Shown piece after piece: positions 55,256 through 64,000 of a stretch of 64,000 bases of DNA. Below the pieces are notes generated by a model, which was not told where the DNA came from, did no database searches, and saw nothing but the letters and a program-made list of their open reading frames with translations. Numbering within the stretch: position 1 is the stretch's first letter; every line of letters begins with the position of its first letter. The translations under genes were made by a program, and so were the position numbers. Origin of the DNA: CALOCN01 sp942491735 (GTDB taxonomy: Bacteria; Eisenbacteria; RBG-16-71-46; JABDJR01); contig CALOCN010000014.1 of assembly GCA_942491735.1 (NCBI GenBank), forward strand, positions 1,736,001-1,800,000, given 5' to 3'.

Positions 55256-57355
55256 GTGGCAACGAGCATCTACATTGCCTCATCCGAGGCGCGGAGCGGG
55301 AAGTCCCTGGCTGCGCTTGGTCTCATGGAGGTTGCCTCGCGCCGGGTGGGGCACGTGGGCTTTTTCCGCCCGGTGATCCGTAGGCAGGACGACGCTCTTC
55401 TGGAGCTGATGCAGGGTCGCTACGGCAGCGGCGAGAATCCGGAGGCGCGGTTCTCCCACGCCTGTCTGCACGACGAGGCACGGAAGATCGCCGCCGAGGG
55501 TCGTACCGACGAGCTCCTGGAGCGGATCCTGCTGCGATTCCACGAGGTGGAGTCCCGGTCCGACTTCACCGTGTGCGCGGGCAGTGACTTCACCGATCTG
55601 TCGGCGGCGTTCGAGTTCGAGTTCAACGCCAGGGTTGCGGGACACCTGGGCTGCCCCGTGCTCTATGTGGCCAACGGTCGTGGGCGTGCTCCCGAACGAC
55701 TCCTCGACGCCGCGATCGCGGGGCGCCGTGCCTTCGTGGAGGCGGGCTGCGCGGTTGTGGCCACCCTGGTGAACCGGGTGCGCCCGGAGGACGTCGAGTC
55801 GGTCCGTGAGCATCTGGCCCGGGAGTGGACGTTCCAGGACCCGGTTTTCGTCGTGCCCGAGCTGCCCACCCTCGGGCTCCCGACCCTGACCGAACTGCTC
55901 AAGGTGCTGGACGGCAGACTGGTTCATGGTGACGCGAAGCGCCTGCAGGCGAACGCGAGGCACTTCGTGCTCGGCACCATGCAGATCGAGAACGTGCTCG
56001 AGCGGCTCCAAAAGGGCACGGTGGTCATCACCGGAGGCGATCGCGCGGATCTCGTCCTGGCCTGCATGGCCACGGTGCGCTCGGAGAACTATCCCAACCC
56101 CGCCGGCATCGTCCTCACCGGCAACCTGGATCTGCACCCGGCGGTAGCCCGGCTGGTAGACGGGATGCACCAGGTCGACCTGCCCATCATCAGCGTGGGC
56201 TCGGACAGCTACGAAACGGCGCGGACGATTGCCGATCTCGTTCCGGTCATCGGCTGCGACGATGAGCGGAAGATCGCGGCCGCTCTGGGACACTTCGAGG
56301 AACACGTCCCGGTGACGGAACTCGAGGTCCGGATCGAGGTGACGCGTTCGGAAACGATGACCCCGCTACGCTTCGAATACGAACTGGTGGAGCGGGCCAA
56401 GGCCGACCGCCGGCACATCGTCCTCCCCGAGGGCAACGACGAGCGCATCCTGCGGGCGGCGGAGATCCTCACCCGCCGTGACGTGGCCGACCTCACCATT
56501 CTCGGGGATCCCGGCGAAGTGCGCGCCCTGGAGGCGCGGCTCGGAATCCATCTGGAGAAGGTGACGATCGTCGATCCCCGAACCTCCGAGTGGCGGGAGG
56601 AGTTCGCGGCAACGTACTATGACCTGCGCCGGCACAAGGGGATCAACGAGGATGTGGCGAGGGACGTGGTAGGGGACGTGAGCTACTTCGGTACGCTCAT
56701 GGTGCGCTGCGGGCGGGCCGACGGCATGGTCTCGGGTGCGGCGCATTCGACCGGACACACCATCCGCCCCGCCCTGGAGCTTCTGCGTCCCAAGGGCGGA
56801 CCGTCGGTCGTCTCGAGCGTGTTCCTCATGTGTCTTGCCGACAGGGTGCTCGTGTACGGCGACTGTGCGGTCAACCCCCGGCCGACCGCCGAGCAACTCG
56901 CCGACATTGCCATCAGCTCGTCGGCGACGGCGATGCTCTTCGGTATCGAGCCCAGGGTGGCCATGCTGTCCTACTCGACCGGGGAGTCCGGTTCGGGGGA
57001 GGATGTCGACAAGGTACGGGAAGCGACCCGTCTGGTCCGGGAACGGCGACCCGATCTGGCGGTGGATGGCCCCATCCAGTACGACGCCGCGGTCGATGTC
57101 GGTGTGGCGCGGGCCAAGCTGCCCGAGAGCAAGGTGGCGGGGCATGCGACCGTGTTCATCTTCCCCGACCTCAATACCGGCAACAACACCTACAAGGCGG
57201 TCCAGCGTTCCTCTGGCGCCGTGGCCATTGGTCCCGTGCTCCAGGGGCTGGCGAAGCCGGTCAACGACCTGAGCCGCGGTTGCACCGTCACCGACGTCGT
57301 CAACACCGTCGTCGTCACCGCGATCCAGGCCAACGAGGCCCGGGAGACGGTGTGA
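55256..57355 (+). CDS. pta: Phosphate acetyltransferase, long form
   Basis: A 699-residue enzyme interconverting acetyl-CoA and acetyl phosphate. I place the start at GTG 55256, giving VATSIYIASSEARSGKSLAA, the usual N-terminus of long-form Pta; the open frame from 55082 would add 58 residues with no family match. Domains: BioD/AAA-like N-part (about 1-215), DRTGG (about 225-330), PTA_PTB catalytic domain (about 375-695; VLPEGNDERILRAAEIL, MVSGAAHSTGHTIRPAL, FPDLNTGNNTYKAVQR). The stop overlaps the ackA start (GTGA). Confidence 0.95.
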   Translation: MATSIYIASSEARSGKSLAALGLMEVASRRVGHVGFFRPVIRRQDDALLELMQGRYGSGENPEARFSHACLHDEARKIAAEGRTDELLERILLRFHEVESRSDFTVCAGSDFTDLSAAFEFEFNARVAGHLGCPVLYVANGRGRAPERLLDAAIAGRRAFVEAGCAVVATLVNRVRPEDVESVREHLAREWTFQDPVFVVPELPTLGLPTLTELLKVLDGRLVHGDAKRLQANARHFVLGTMQIENVLERLQKGTVVITGGDRADLVLACMATVRSENYPNPAGIVLTGNLDLHPAVARLVDGMHQVDLPIISVGSDSYETARTIADLVPVIGCDDERKIAAALGHFEEHVPVTELEVRIEVTRSETMTPLRFEYELVERAKADRRHIVLPEGNDERILRAAEILTRRDVADLTILGDPGEVRALEARLGIHLEKVTIVDPRTSEWREEFAATYYDLRRHKGINEDVARDVVGDVSYFGTLMVRCGRADGMVSGAAHSTGHTIRPALELLRPKGGPSVVSSVFLMCLADRVLVYGDCAVNPRPTAEQLADIAISSSATAMLFGIEPRVAMLSYSTGESGSGEDVDKVREATRLVRERRPDLAVDGPIQYDAAVDVGVARAKLPESKVAGHATVFIFPDLNTGNNTYKAVQRSSGAVAIGPVLQGLAKPVNDLSRGCTVTDVVNTVVVTAIQANEARETV

Positions 57356-58491
57356 GGATCCTCGTGCTCAACTCGGGGAGTTCGTCCCTGAAGTACCGGC
57401 TGTTCGACATGGAAAGCCGAACCACGTTGGCGGCGGGGCTGACCGAGCGCATCGGCGAGGCGGGAAGCATTCCGGATCACGCGACCGCCGTCGATGGGGT
57501 CGCCGCCCTGCTGCGGGACGGGGAACTGGTGAACGACCTGCACCCCATTGGAGCCATCGGGCATCGGGTCGTGCACGGCGGTGAGGCGTTCCGGGAGGCA
57601 ACGCGCATCGACGAGACCGTTGTCTTTGCCATCCGGGAGCAGAGCCGACTGGCCCCCCTCCACAACCCGGCCAACCTCACCGGCATCCAGGCTACCCTCG
57701 AGCGGTACCCGAACGTGCCCCAGGTCGCCGTCTTCGACACCGCGTTCCATCAGACGCTTCCGGACCGGGCCTATCGCTATGCGATCCCGGAGGACTGGTA
57801 CGCGGACCATGGCGTGCGGCGGTATGGGTTCCATGGCACCTCGCATGCCTATGTGGCGAAGCAGGCAGCAGCCCTGCTCGGCCGGCCGATCACGGAGCTG
57901 AACCTCATCACCCTGCACCTGGGCAACGGCGCCAGCGCGTGCGCGGTCGAGGGCGGACGCAGCGTCGAGACCTCGATGGGCCTCACCCCCCTGGAAGGGT
58001 TGGTCATGGGAACGCGGAGCGGCGACCTGGATCCCTCGGTGGCCGGATACGTGGCCGCGGAGACCGGTCTGTCACCCGATGCCGTGGGGGCCGCGCTCAA
58101 CCGCAAGAGCGGCCTTCTGGGGATGTGCGGCGCCTCGGATCTTCGCGATGTGCTCGATCGCGAGGCGGCCGGCGACGAACGCGCCAGGCTCGCCGTGGCG
58201 GTCTATGTGCATCGGATCCGCAAGTACGTCGGCGCCTACACCGCCGTGCTCGGCCGAGTCGACGGTCTCGTCTTCACGGCCGGAGTGGGGGAGAACGCGC
58301 CGGAGATCCGCGAGAGGGTGTGTGCCGGGCTGGAGGGGCTGGGGATCCGCGTCGACCCGGGCCGAAATCGTGACGAGGGTGAGGAGCCCCGGGCCATTGA
58401 GGTCGATGGGGGAGCGGTGGGGATCTTCGTGATTCCCACCAACGAGGAACTCGAGATCGCTGAACAGACCCTTCACTGCGTGCGCCCCTAG
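57352..58491 (+). CDS. ackA: Acetate kinase
   Basis: A 379-residue ASKHA-fold kinase making ATP and acetate from acetyl phosphate and ADP. Starts at GTG 57352, overlapping pta by four bases. Motifs: LVLNSGSSSLKYRLFD (Asn and Ser near the active site), GHRVVHGGE, VFDTAFHQTLP (catalytic Asp), YRRYGFHGTSHAYV-type block (RRYGFHGTSHAYV), LHLGNGASACAV and TAGVGENAPEIRE (Glu for magnesium). Complete. With pta it gives substrate-level ATP. Confidence 0.96.
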   Translation: MRILVLNSGSSSLKYRLFDMESRTTLAAGLTERIGEAGSIPDHATAVDGVAALLRDGELVNDLHPIGAIGHRVVHGGEAFREATRIDETVVFAIREQSRLAPLHNPANLTGIQATLERYPNVPQVAVFDTAFHQTLPDRAYRYAIPEDWYADHGVRRYGFHGTSHAYVAKQAAALLGRPITELNLITLHLGNGASACAVEGGRSVETSMGLTPLEGLVMGTRSGDLDPSVAGYVAAETGLSPDAVGAALNRKSGLLGMCGASDLRDVLDREAAGDERARLAVAVYVHRIRKYVGAYTAVLGRVDGLVFTAGVGENAPEIRERVCAGLEGLGIRVDPGRNRDEGEEPRAIEVDGGAVGIFVIPTNEELEIAEQTLHCVRP

Positions 58492-58494
58492 GTC

Positions 58495-58524
58495 GGGGTA
58501 GAGGACACCGGGTCTTCTATCCCC
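58495..58524. terminator. Imperfect hairpin between convergent ackA and ABC operon
   Basis: GGGGTAGA (58495-58502) can pair with TCTATCCCC (58516-58524) with one bulge. It lies at the meeting point of two convergent transcription units and partly overlaps the stop of the ABC ATPase gene. No U-tract is evident. Confidence 0.35.
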
Positions 58525-59254
58525 CCGCCATGGCGTCCTGCAGGGAGTCCAGGGTGACTTCCTCCCGTGTCCTTGTTCCCAGTGAGCGCCCCCGGTCGAG
58601 CACGGTGAATCGATCCCCCGCGGCAAAGGCATGGCGCACGTTGTGGGTGATGAAGATGATCCCCAGCCCCTGGTCGCGTAGGGCGTGGATCTGTTGCAGC
58701 ACCGACGCGGTCTGGGACACGCCGAGGGCCGAAGTGGGCTCATCCAGGATGAGCAGCCTGGCGCCGAAGTGGACCGCTCGCGCGATGGCCAGGGACTGGC
58801 GTTCCCCGCCGGACAGGCTGCCGGTAGGCTGACCCGGGTCGCGCACCTCGAGGCCGATCCGGCTCATTTCTTCCCGGACCACGCCTTCCGCGTGCTTCCA
58901 GTCGAATCGCCGGAACGGAAACACCCCGCGGGTTGGTTCCCGGCCCAGGAAGAAGTTCCGGGTGATGGACATGAGTGGGATCATGGCCAGGTCCTGATAG
59001 ACGGTGGCGATCCCAAGCGCGATGGCTTCCCGGGGCGAACCCAGGACCACGCGCTTGCCCTCGAAGCGCATCTCTCCCGAGGTGGGTCGATGGACCCCGG
59101 AGAGCACCTTGATGAGGGTGGACTTCCCGGCCCCGTTGTCCCCGAGCAGGCAATGCACCTCGCCCGGAACCACGTCCATGGAGACCCCCGCCAGGGCCCA
59201 GGCGTTGCCGAAGCGTTTGGACAGGTCCCGGATCGCGATCAGCGGTGCGCTCAT
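58517..59254 (-). CDS. Sugar ABC transporter ATP-binding protein (single ABC domain)
   Basis: A 245-residue ATPase: Walker A GDNGAGKSTLIK, Q-loop VYQDLAMIPLMS, signature LSGGERQSLAIARAV, Walker B LLILDEPTSALG and His switch ITHN. It is closest in style to one half of RbsA/XylG sugar importer ATPases, which usually contain two fused ABC domains; this short form would act as a homodimer, as in FrcA-like systems. Overlaps the permease by four bases. Confidence 0.93.
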   Translation of the reverse strand: MSAPLIAIRDLSKRFGNAWALAGVSMDVVPGEVHCLLGDNGAGKSTLIKVLSGVHRPTSGEMRFEGKRVVLGSPREAIALGIATVYQDLAMIPLMSITRNFFLGREPTRGVFPFRRFDWKHAEGVVREEMSRIGLEVRDPGQPTGSLSGGERQSLAIARAVHFGARLLILDEPTSALGVSQTASVLQQIHALRDQGLGIIFITHNVRHAFAAGDRFTVLDRGRSLGTRTREEVTLDSLQDAMAGG

Positions 59255-60351
59255 CCGTGACTCGCCATCATCCTGTTGCGGAGCACGCGGTTGAAGAGCA
59301 CGGCGAGGAGCACCATGCCGCCGAGGAAGATCTTGAACATATCCTGGTCGATGTCGGTGTAGGAGATCCCGATCGACACCATACCGAACAGGATGGCGCC
59401 CAGGAACGCGCCGATGGCGCTGCCGTAACCGCCGGTCAGCAGGCAGCCCCCGATCACCGCGGCGATGATGGCCTCGAACTCCTTCTGGGTGCCCCGGGAT
59501 GCATCCGTGGATCCGAAATCCAGGGCATTCATCGTGCCCACCAGGACGGCGGCACAGGCGGTGGCCATGAAGAGCAGGATCTTGACCCGCCCCACCGGAA
59601 CCCCCACGTTGCGGGCGGCGCGTGCATCGCCCCCGGCGGCAAGGATCCAGTTCCCGAACGGGCTCGCGAGCAGGATCCAGGTCGCGAGCGCGGTGAGGAG
59701 TAGGAACCAGACGATCTCCACCGGAAGTCCCTGGACCTTGGGCGCCCCGGATTTGAAGGTGCCGATCCACCCGAGCTCGGCAAACCTGCGGAAGGCTCCC
59801 TCGAACATGTCTCCGGTGAGGAGGGGCAGGAGCCAGTGATCCTCGGGAACAGCGTCGCGGATTCCCCGCAGTTGGGTGGCGCCGTCGGTGGCCCACTTCA
59901 AACCGACCAGGGTGGCGCCGCGGAGAATGAACAGGGAGGAGAGCGTCACGATGAACGAGGGGAGACCGGTTCTCAGGACCAGGAGTCCGTTGATCCCCCC
60001 GACAACCGCCGCCACCAGGAAGGCCGTCGCCAGGGCGAGCTCGAGCGGCCAGCCCCAAAGAGTGAGGGGTACGCCGATCATCATGCCCCCGAAAGCGATC
60101 ATGGAGCCCACCCCCAGATCGAACTCCCCGCCGATCATGAGCAGGGCCACGGCTACGGCCAGGATGCCGAGTTGGGCCGAGGGTTCCAGGAAGCTCATGA
60201 TTCCGCCCAGGGAGAACATTTCCGGACCCGCGTAGATCAGGAAGAAGACGACCACGAGAAGAATGCCGGCGATCGATCCCAACTCGGGACGACGGAGGAA
60301 CCCGGAAAGCCGCGAGGCAGGCAGGGCAGCGAACTCCGTGTCTTGGCTCAA
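59251..60351 (-). CDS. Sugar ABC transporter permease (RbsC-like)
   Basis: A 366-residue inner-membrane protein of the branched-chain/ribose permease family with about ten hydrophobic helices. Family blocks include GGEFDLGVGSMIAFGGMMIG and NALDFGSTDASRGTQKEFEA followed by GGCLLTGGYGSAIGAFLGAI. A periplasmic insertion near residues 145-195 (LKWATDGATQLRGIRD) is somewhat long. Forms the channel with the adjacent ATPase. Confidence 0.92.
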   Translation of the reverse strand: MSQDTEFAALPASRLSGFLRRPELGSIAGILLVVVFFLIYAGPEMFSLGGIMSFLEPSAQLGILAVAVALLMIGGEFDLGVGSMIAFGGMMIGVPLTLWGWPLELALATAFLVAAVVGGINGLLVLRTGLPSFIVTLSSLFILRGATLVGLKWATDGATQLRGIRDAVPEDHWLLPLLTGDMFEGAFRRFAELGWIGTFKSGAPKVQGLPVEIVWFLLLTALATWILLASPFGNWILAAGGDARAARNVGVPVGRVKILLFMATACAAVLVGTMNALDFGSTDASRGTQKEFEAIIAAVIGGCLLTGGYGSAIGAFLGAILFGMVSIGISYTDIDQDMFKIFLGGMVLLAVLFNRVLRNRMMASHG

Positions 60352-61280
60352 CGCAGTCCCTTCGCGCTGAGCGCGATCACGTTGGCCGCGTTCTCCCCGG
60401 TCACGAAACCGGGACCGGTGGGAAGGTCGCCTCCCGGGAGTACGTTGTACCGCAGGTACAGCGCCAGGTGCAGCACCGGAAGATATCCCTGGAGGAACTG
60501 CTGCTGGTCGACGGCAAAGCTCATGCGGTTGTCCCGAATCGCCTCCAGGACGGTGGGGGAGAGATCGAAGGTGGCCAAACGGACCTGTTCCAGGAGCCCC
60601 GCCTCGGTGATGGCCTTGAGAGCGGGTTCACCCGCGTTGCTGGCCCCGAGGGTGATCATGCCGTCGATCCCGTCGTCCGCCTGCAGGGTGGCTTTGACCT
60701 TGGCGTACACGTCGTCGACACTGTTGGCTGCGGTGGAGATGAGGACGACGTCGCTGCCGTAGCCGTCGACGACGCCCTGGTACCGGAGATCCAGGGCGAC
60801 GTTGCCCACCTCATGGTTCACGCAGGCAAGCCGCGTGACTCCCAATTCCCGCAGACGCTTACCCGCGCCCACCCCGGCGTCGTACTCCTCCTGGCCCACA
60901 TGGAAGAGCACTCCGAGTTCGGCGGCGACATGGCTTCCCGAGTTCATGGACACCACCGGAATTCCGGCCGTCACCGCCTTGCGCACCGCGGCCCCCAGGG
61001 CGTCGCCATCGGGAAGCGAGACCACCAGCCCATCCGGCTCCTGCTGCACCGCCGCTTCGATGAGCTGGGCCATGGCAATCATGTCGAAGCTTTCCGGGGA
61101 GCGGTACTCCACCTCCACCCCCATGTCCTCGCCCGCGATCTGGACCCCGTTCTTGACCACGGTCCAGAACGGATCGTTGGCCTGTCCGTGACTGACCACG
61201 ATGATCTTCTCCGCGTGGGCTGCGCAGGGAACAAACAGGATCAGGAGGATGAGGGCGAGTCGGGCCAGGATAGACTTCAC
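60348..61280 (-). CDS. Sugar ABC transporter substrate-binding protein
   Basis: A 310-residue periplasmic binding protein (Peripla_BP_4/ribose-binding type). It starts at GTG 61280, preceded by AAGGAG, and has a signal peptide (VKSILARLALILLILFVPCA...AHA). Family blocks: VVSHGQANDPFWTVVKNGV, EPDGLVVSLPDGDALG, GIPVVSMNSGS. Four-base overlap with the permease; 20 bases after the GH30 gene. Ligand is probably the mono- or disaccharide released by that enzyme. Confidence 0.92.
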   Translation of the reverse strand: MKSILARLALILLILFVPCAAHAEKIIVVSHGQANDPFWTVVKNGVQIAGEDMGVEVEYRSPESFDMIAMAQLIEAAVQQEPDGLVVSLPDGDALGAAVRKAVTAGIPVVSMNSGSHVAAELGVLFHVGQEEYDAGVGAGKRLRELGVTRLACVNHEVGNVALDLRYQGVVDGYGSDVVLISTAANSVDDVYAKVKATLQADDGIDGMITLGASNAGEPALKAITEAGLLEQVRLATFDLSPTVLEAIRDNRMSFAVDQQQFLQGYLPVLHLALYLRYNVLPGGDLPTGPGFVTGENAANVIALSAKGLR

Positions 61281-61300
61281 GGGAATCTCCTTGGTCGGGA

Positions 61301-62983
61301 CTAGAGCTGGGCCCGAACGGTCTGGACCGAGTTCGCCGGGATGGTGATCGAGGCGTAGCCGTCCGAAATCCGGAGGCTCAAGGGAATCGGTTCCCGCGTG
61401 GTATTCAGGATCTGCACGCTCACCACGCCGTCGTCGTTGATCGTGGCGCAGGCCTGCAACGCATCCGCATCCAGGCCGTCCCGCTCGGTGGTCGTCCGCA
61501 CGGCTCGGTCCCCGGGACGGATGGTTCGGCTGAACTGGGTCAGCACGTGGTAGATCGGGGTGTAGTAGACGTCGCGGGTCTCGGTATCGATCATGATGGG
61601 GGCGCCGCAGAAGTTCCCCACGTGGTTGGGGCCGCCCTCCCGGTCCAGGACGATGTTCCAGTCGATCCACCCGCCAACCCAGTGGTCCAGGCTGACGATG
61701 ATGTTGCGGGCATAGCGATGAACCGGGACGTACATGGGATGATCCGCCGCCGCCTCACCCGCCCAGCTGGCCGTGTAGGCCCAGTCGGTGGCGGTGGCGT
61801 TCCACCAGAACGCGTCGTTGCCAAACCAGCCGGACTCCTGGAACCCCTCGGGGTCCTCGATCCCGCCCCCTGCCTTGTTGCCGAGGTTGTCGATGCAGCC
61901 CTCGGTATGCACGATGGCGTAGTTCGGATACCTGGCGTGCACCCGGTCGAGCGCATCCTCGAACACCTTGAAGGTGCTGGCATACCAGTGCACCGCCACC
62001 CCGAACACGAACTCCGCGGCCCTGGGATCCGGCAGGATGGCATTGGCCCACTCCTCCAGGCCATCCCGGTTCTGGTCGAACACCAGGATCCGTGTCTCCC
62101 CGTGACCGCTCTCCTTGAGACGGGGCCCCAGATGGTCCACGACGAAGCTGAGTTGGGTCTCCGGGGTGAAGTGCATGCTCTCCCAGTGCCCGCCGTTCCC
62201 GTGGGGTTCGTTGACCGGGGTGAGACCCCAAATACCAACTCCGGCATCGCGATAGGCATTCAGGTACTTCGCCAGGTACTCGGTGTATGTGGTTACGTAC
62301 TCTGGCTTTAGGGATCCTGCATCGCCCTGCCAGTCGTTCTCGGGGGAACCGGGGATGTACCACTCTCCGGTGTCCTTCATCCACGGAGGGGCCGTCCAGG
62401 CCGAGGCGACGATGGAGGGCCCCTCGTCCCCCTGCGCCTTCTTGATGGCCATGGCTTCCTGGATCATGGGAAGGAGATCGTAGCCGGCGTCCCGGATTCC
62501 CGGGTACCGCGCGGGATCGAATCCGGCAAGATCCTCATCGATACTGAACGAGGCCAGTTCGCGATCGTCGTCGGTGGGGGCATAGGAGTACTTGCCCTCG
62601 ACCGAGAAATCGCAGGATCCGATGTGGGTGCGGGTGAGGCTGAAGTTGGCGCCGGACTCCCCGAAGATGTTGCGCATCACTTCGTGGCGTTGCTCGGGGT
62701 CCAGATGGGCCAGCACGAATGCGGAGGACTCCGTGAACGATGTGCCGATGCCGTGGATCGTCTGCTTTTCCTGGTCCGGGTAGACGGCAATGACCACGCC
62801 GGTGGGAACGCCCGGCTGGAAAGCCACGTTGGCGAGGCGCGCAACCCTGTGGCCGGCCTCGGAGGTGAGCAGGATCTCCGTGGTCGTGGCCGGCGGGTTC
62901 CCAAGCACCCTGCCGGGGTCCGCTGTCGCGAGCAGGAGAGCGGCCAGGACCACCGAGGTGGCATGCCTGAGGGAGCCTTGCAA
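61301..62983 (-). CDS. Secreted glycoside hydrolase family 30 enzyme
   Basis: A 560-residue beta-glycosidase. No ATG or GTG lies near the natural start; a TTG at 62983, with GGAG upstream, opens a signal peptide (SVVLAALLLATADPGRVLG). The TIM-barrel shows QTIHGIGTSFTESSAFVL, TRTHIGSCDFS, acid/base E259 (TPVNEPHGNGG) and nucleophile E361 (VHTEGCIDN), both expected of GH30. The overall pattern is near glucosylceramidase and beta-1,6-glucanase subfamilies. A C-terminal beta domain closes the protein. It is first gene of a glycan-degradation/import operon with the ABC transporter. Confidence 0.9.
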   Translation of the reverse strand: MQGSLRHATSVVLAALLLATADPGRVLGNPPATTTEILLTSEAGHRVARLANVAFQPGVPTGVVIAVYPDQEKQTIHGIGTSFTESSAFVLAHLDPEQRHEVMRNIFGESGANFSLTRTHIGSCDFSVEGKYSYAPTDDDRELASFSIDEDLAGFDPARYPGIRDAGYDLLPMIQEAMAIKKAQGDEGPSIVASAWTAPPWMKDTGEWYIPGSPENDWQGDAGSLKPEYVTTYTEYLAKYLNAYRDAGVGIWGLTPVNEPHGNGGHWESMHFTPETQLSFVVDHLGPRLKESGHGETRILVFDQNRDGLEEWANAILPDPRAAEFVFGVAVHWYASTFKVFEDALDRVHARYPNYAIVHTEGCIDNLGNKAGGGIEDPEGFQESGWFGNDAFWWNATATDWAYTASWAGEAAADHPMYVPVHRYARNIIVSLDHWVGGWIDWNIVLDREGGPNHVGNFCGAPIMIDTETRDVYYTPIYHVLTQFSRTIRPGDRAVRTTTERDGLDADALQACATINDDGVVSVQILNTTREPIPLSLRISDGYASITIPANSVQTVRAQL

Positions 62984-63114
62984 TCCGGGTTCTCCTTCCG
63001 TGCATGCGGGCTTGGAATTCGGGCTGATCCCCGCCCGTGTGGCGGGCGGCCCCTCGGGCCTCAGAGGATACTCCGGGGCAGGCCCGGTCCGGTAGCCCCA
63101 GCCCCGCGGGTAGC

Positions 63115-64000
63115 CTAGAAGACCAACGACGCCCCGGCCCGCAGCGCGAGTTGCACCACGCTCCCGAACTCGTCGCGGGAACCGCCGAAGTCCGCCAACC
63201 CGGTGAAGAACGGCTGCAGGTGATTGGTGGCGGTCCATTCGAGAAAACCCATGAGGCGACTGGATCCGTCATCGAAGCCATGGATCCACCGGGCCGTCCA
63301 GGCCACCTGATCCAACCAGGAGGGGTGCGTGAACTGCAGGAGCACGTAGTTCTGCCGGAACAAGAGGTCGGTGGGGTCGGCCGGGTCTCCGGCAAAGGGG
63401 TTGAAACAGGTGACGATGTTCGGCGCTTCGCAACCGGTCCCGTCGCGGAAGAACTCCGCGACGGCGAAGGCACCTCCCCCCAGGGTGTAGGACCCCCCCA
63501 GCAGGTAGTCCCCCTCCTTGACCGGATCGCCGCTCTCCACCGCGGTGTCCACGCTCCATTCCGCGTGGAGCAGGAGGGCGTCGGTGACGGTCCATCCGGC
63601 GAAACCTCCGATCACCGGGTCGTGCTCGTCCTCGGTGATCGAACCGATGAGACCACCGAACCAACCGTCGGCGGTGTAGTCCACGCGCATCGCGTAGCGC
63701 GGCGAGAAGGGCCGACCCGAGGTGAACCGACCCGGCCCGGTATTGGCGATCAGGGTCAGGGTCCACCGATAACCGGGCATCCAGGCGAGTTGGGAGTACT
63801 CGAGGCCCGGTTGCTCCAGTTGGGGATCGTTGAGTCCGTTGTTGCGGTTGAAGGGATTGGAAGGGGACAACAGATAGGAAGGCCCCCACTGCAGGTCGAT
63901 GCGGCCGGTGGAAAGGAGCAGGGCGTCGGTCAGGCTCAGCCCGATCTCCCACTCCTGGATAAACAGTTCGTCTCCGGTCTCCGATGTGTTGGCCTGCGGG
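63115..64000 (-). CDS. Outer-membrane beta-barrel protein (N-terminus beyond window)
   Basis: The last 295 or so residues of a longer protein; the frame is open to the right edge, so the start is outside. Alternating polar/hydrophobic strands, motifs LSTGRIDLQWGPSYLLSPSN and NPFNRNNGLNDPQLEQPGLE, and a final Phe (LALRAGASLVF) mark an outer-membrane barrel. A TTG at 63870 could be mistaken for the start but the upstream frame continues with good barrel sequence. It is on the same strand 131 bases upstream of the GH30 gene and may be its porin. Family not certain; Wzi-like or porin-like. Confidence 0.75.
   Translation of the reverse strand, partial: PQANTSETGDELFIQEWEIGLSLTDALLLSTGRIDLQWGPSYLLSPSNPFNRNNGLNDPQLEQPGLEYSQLAWMPGYRWTLTLIANTGPGRFTSGRPFSPRYAMRVDYTADGWFGGLIGSITEDEHDPVIGGFAGWTVTDALLLHAEWSVDTAVESGDPVKEGDYLLGGSYTLGGGAFAVAEFFRDGTGCEAPNIVTCFNPFAGDPADPTDLLFRQNYVLLQFTHPSWLDQVAWTARWIHGFDDGSSRLMGFLEWTATNHLQPFFTGLADFGGSRDEFGSVVQLALRAGASLVF

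Overview
The window is GC-rich bacterial chromosome, densely coding, with long same-strand runs joined by 4-base start/stop overlaps. Five large secreted proteins end in the FlgD-like C-terminal module (hydrophobic strands, then a 'YD..GRRV' core, then 'G.Y.Y.L'), and there are outer-membrane porins, a TPR-bearing Ser/Thr kinase paired with an ECF-type sigma factor, and abundant beta-propeller/Ig-like surface proteins. That combination points to a Gram-negative member of the FCB superphylum or a neighbouring candidate phylum (Eisenbacteria/Krumholzibacteria-like). This placement is inferred from gene style; no rRNA is present to prove it.

1-9.5 kb: tail of an unknown gene, a Tat-type dienelactone hydrolase, a secreted M36-like metallopeptidase with three Ig-like repeats, a TPR lipoprotein, tRNA-Leu(TAA), a messy stretch of very small open frames, a 407-residue protein of unknown function, and a nucleotidyltransferase/small-protein pair (toxin-antitoxin-like) sitting against the orphan 3' end of a secreted-protein gene.

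9.7-24.4 kb: a LVIVD-propeller surface protein, an internally deleted cyanophycinase-like gene, and then the most distinctive block. It has a membrane-bound PAS/AAA+/Fis sigma-54 activator, a near-consensus -24/-12 promoter with an upstream palindrome, and a tightly overlapping cassette of exported ureohydrolase, PpiC-type foldase, HupE/UreJ-type nickel permease and porin. I read this as a candidate sigma-54-regulated, metal-linked guanidino-compound utilisation system. An ECF sigma/Ser-Thr kinase pair follows.

24.4-37.3 kb: a run of secreted proteins (VCBS-repeat, NHL-repeat, six-heme cytochrome with a sorting tail, trypsin-like protease with thrombospondin-type calcium repeats, a small unknown), a degraded kinase-propeller pseudogene and an NAD-type malic enzyme. 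A hairpin after the malic enzyme carries a 20/21 match to the 3' end of the tRNA-Leu.

37.4-44.7 kb (minus strand): sucrose operon sps-spp-frk-ams followed by a MscS channel, suggesting osmoadaptation with sucrose as compatible solute and storage precursor.

44.8-54.9 kb (minus strand): a complete group 3b-type NAD(P)-linked [NiFe] hydrogenase (beta, cyclic-nucleotide-binding protein, gamma, small, large), its maturation protease and hypA-F-C-D-E. HypA lacks its zinc domain and no hypB is visible. Divergent from it, across a 335-base spacer with three inverted repeats, is pta-ackA, so hydrogen turnover and acetate/ATP formation are neighbours.

58.5-64 kb (minus strand): GH30 glycosidase plus a ribose-type ABC importer and the 3' part of an outer-membrane barrel gene, a glycan-use locus.
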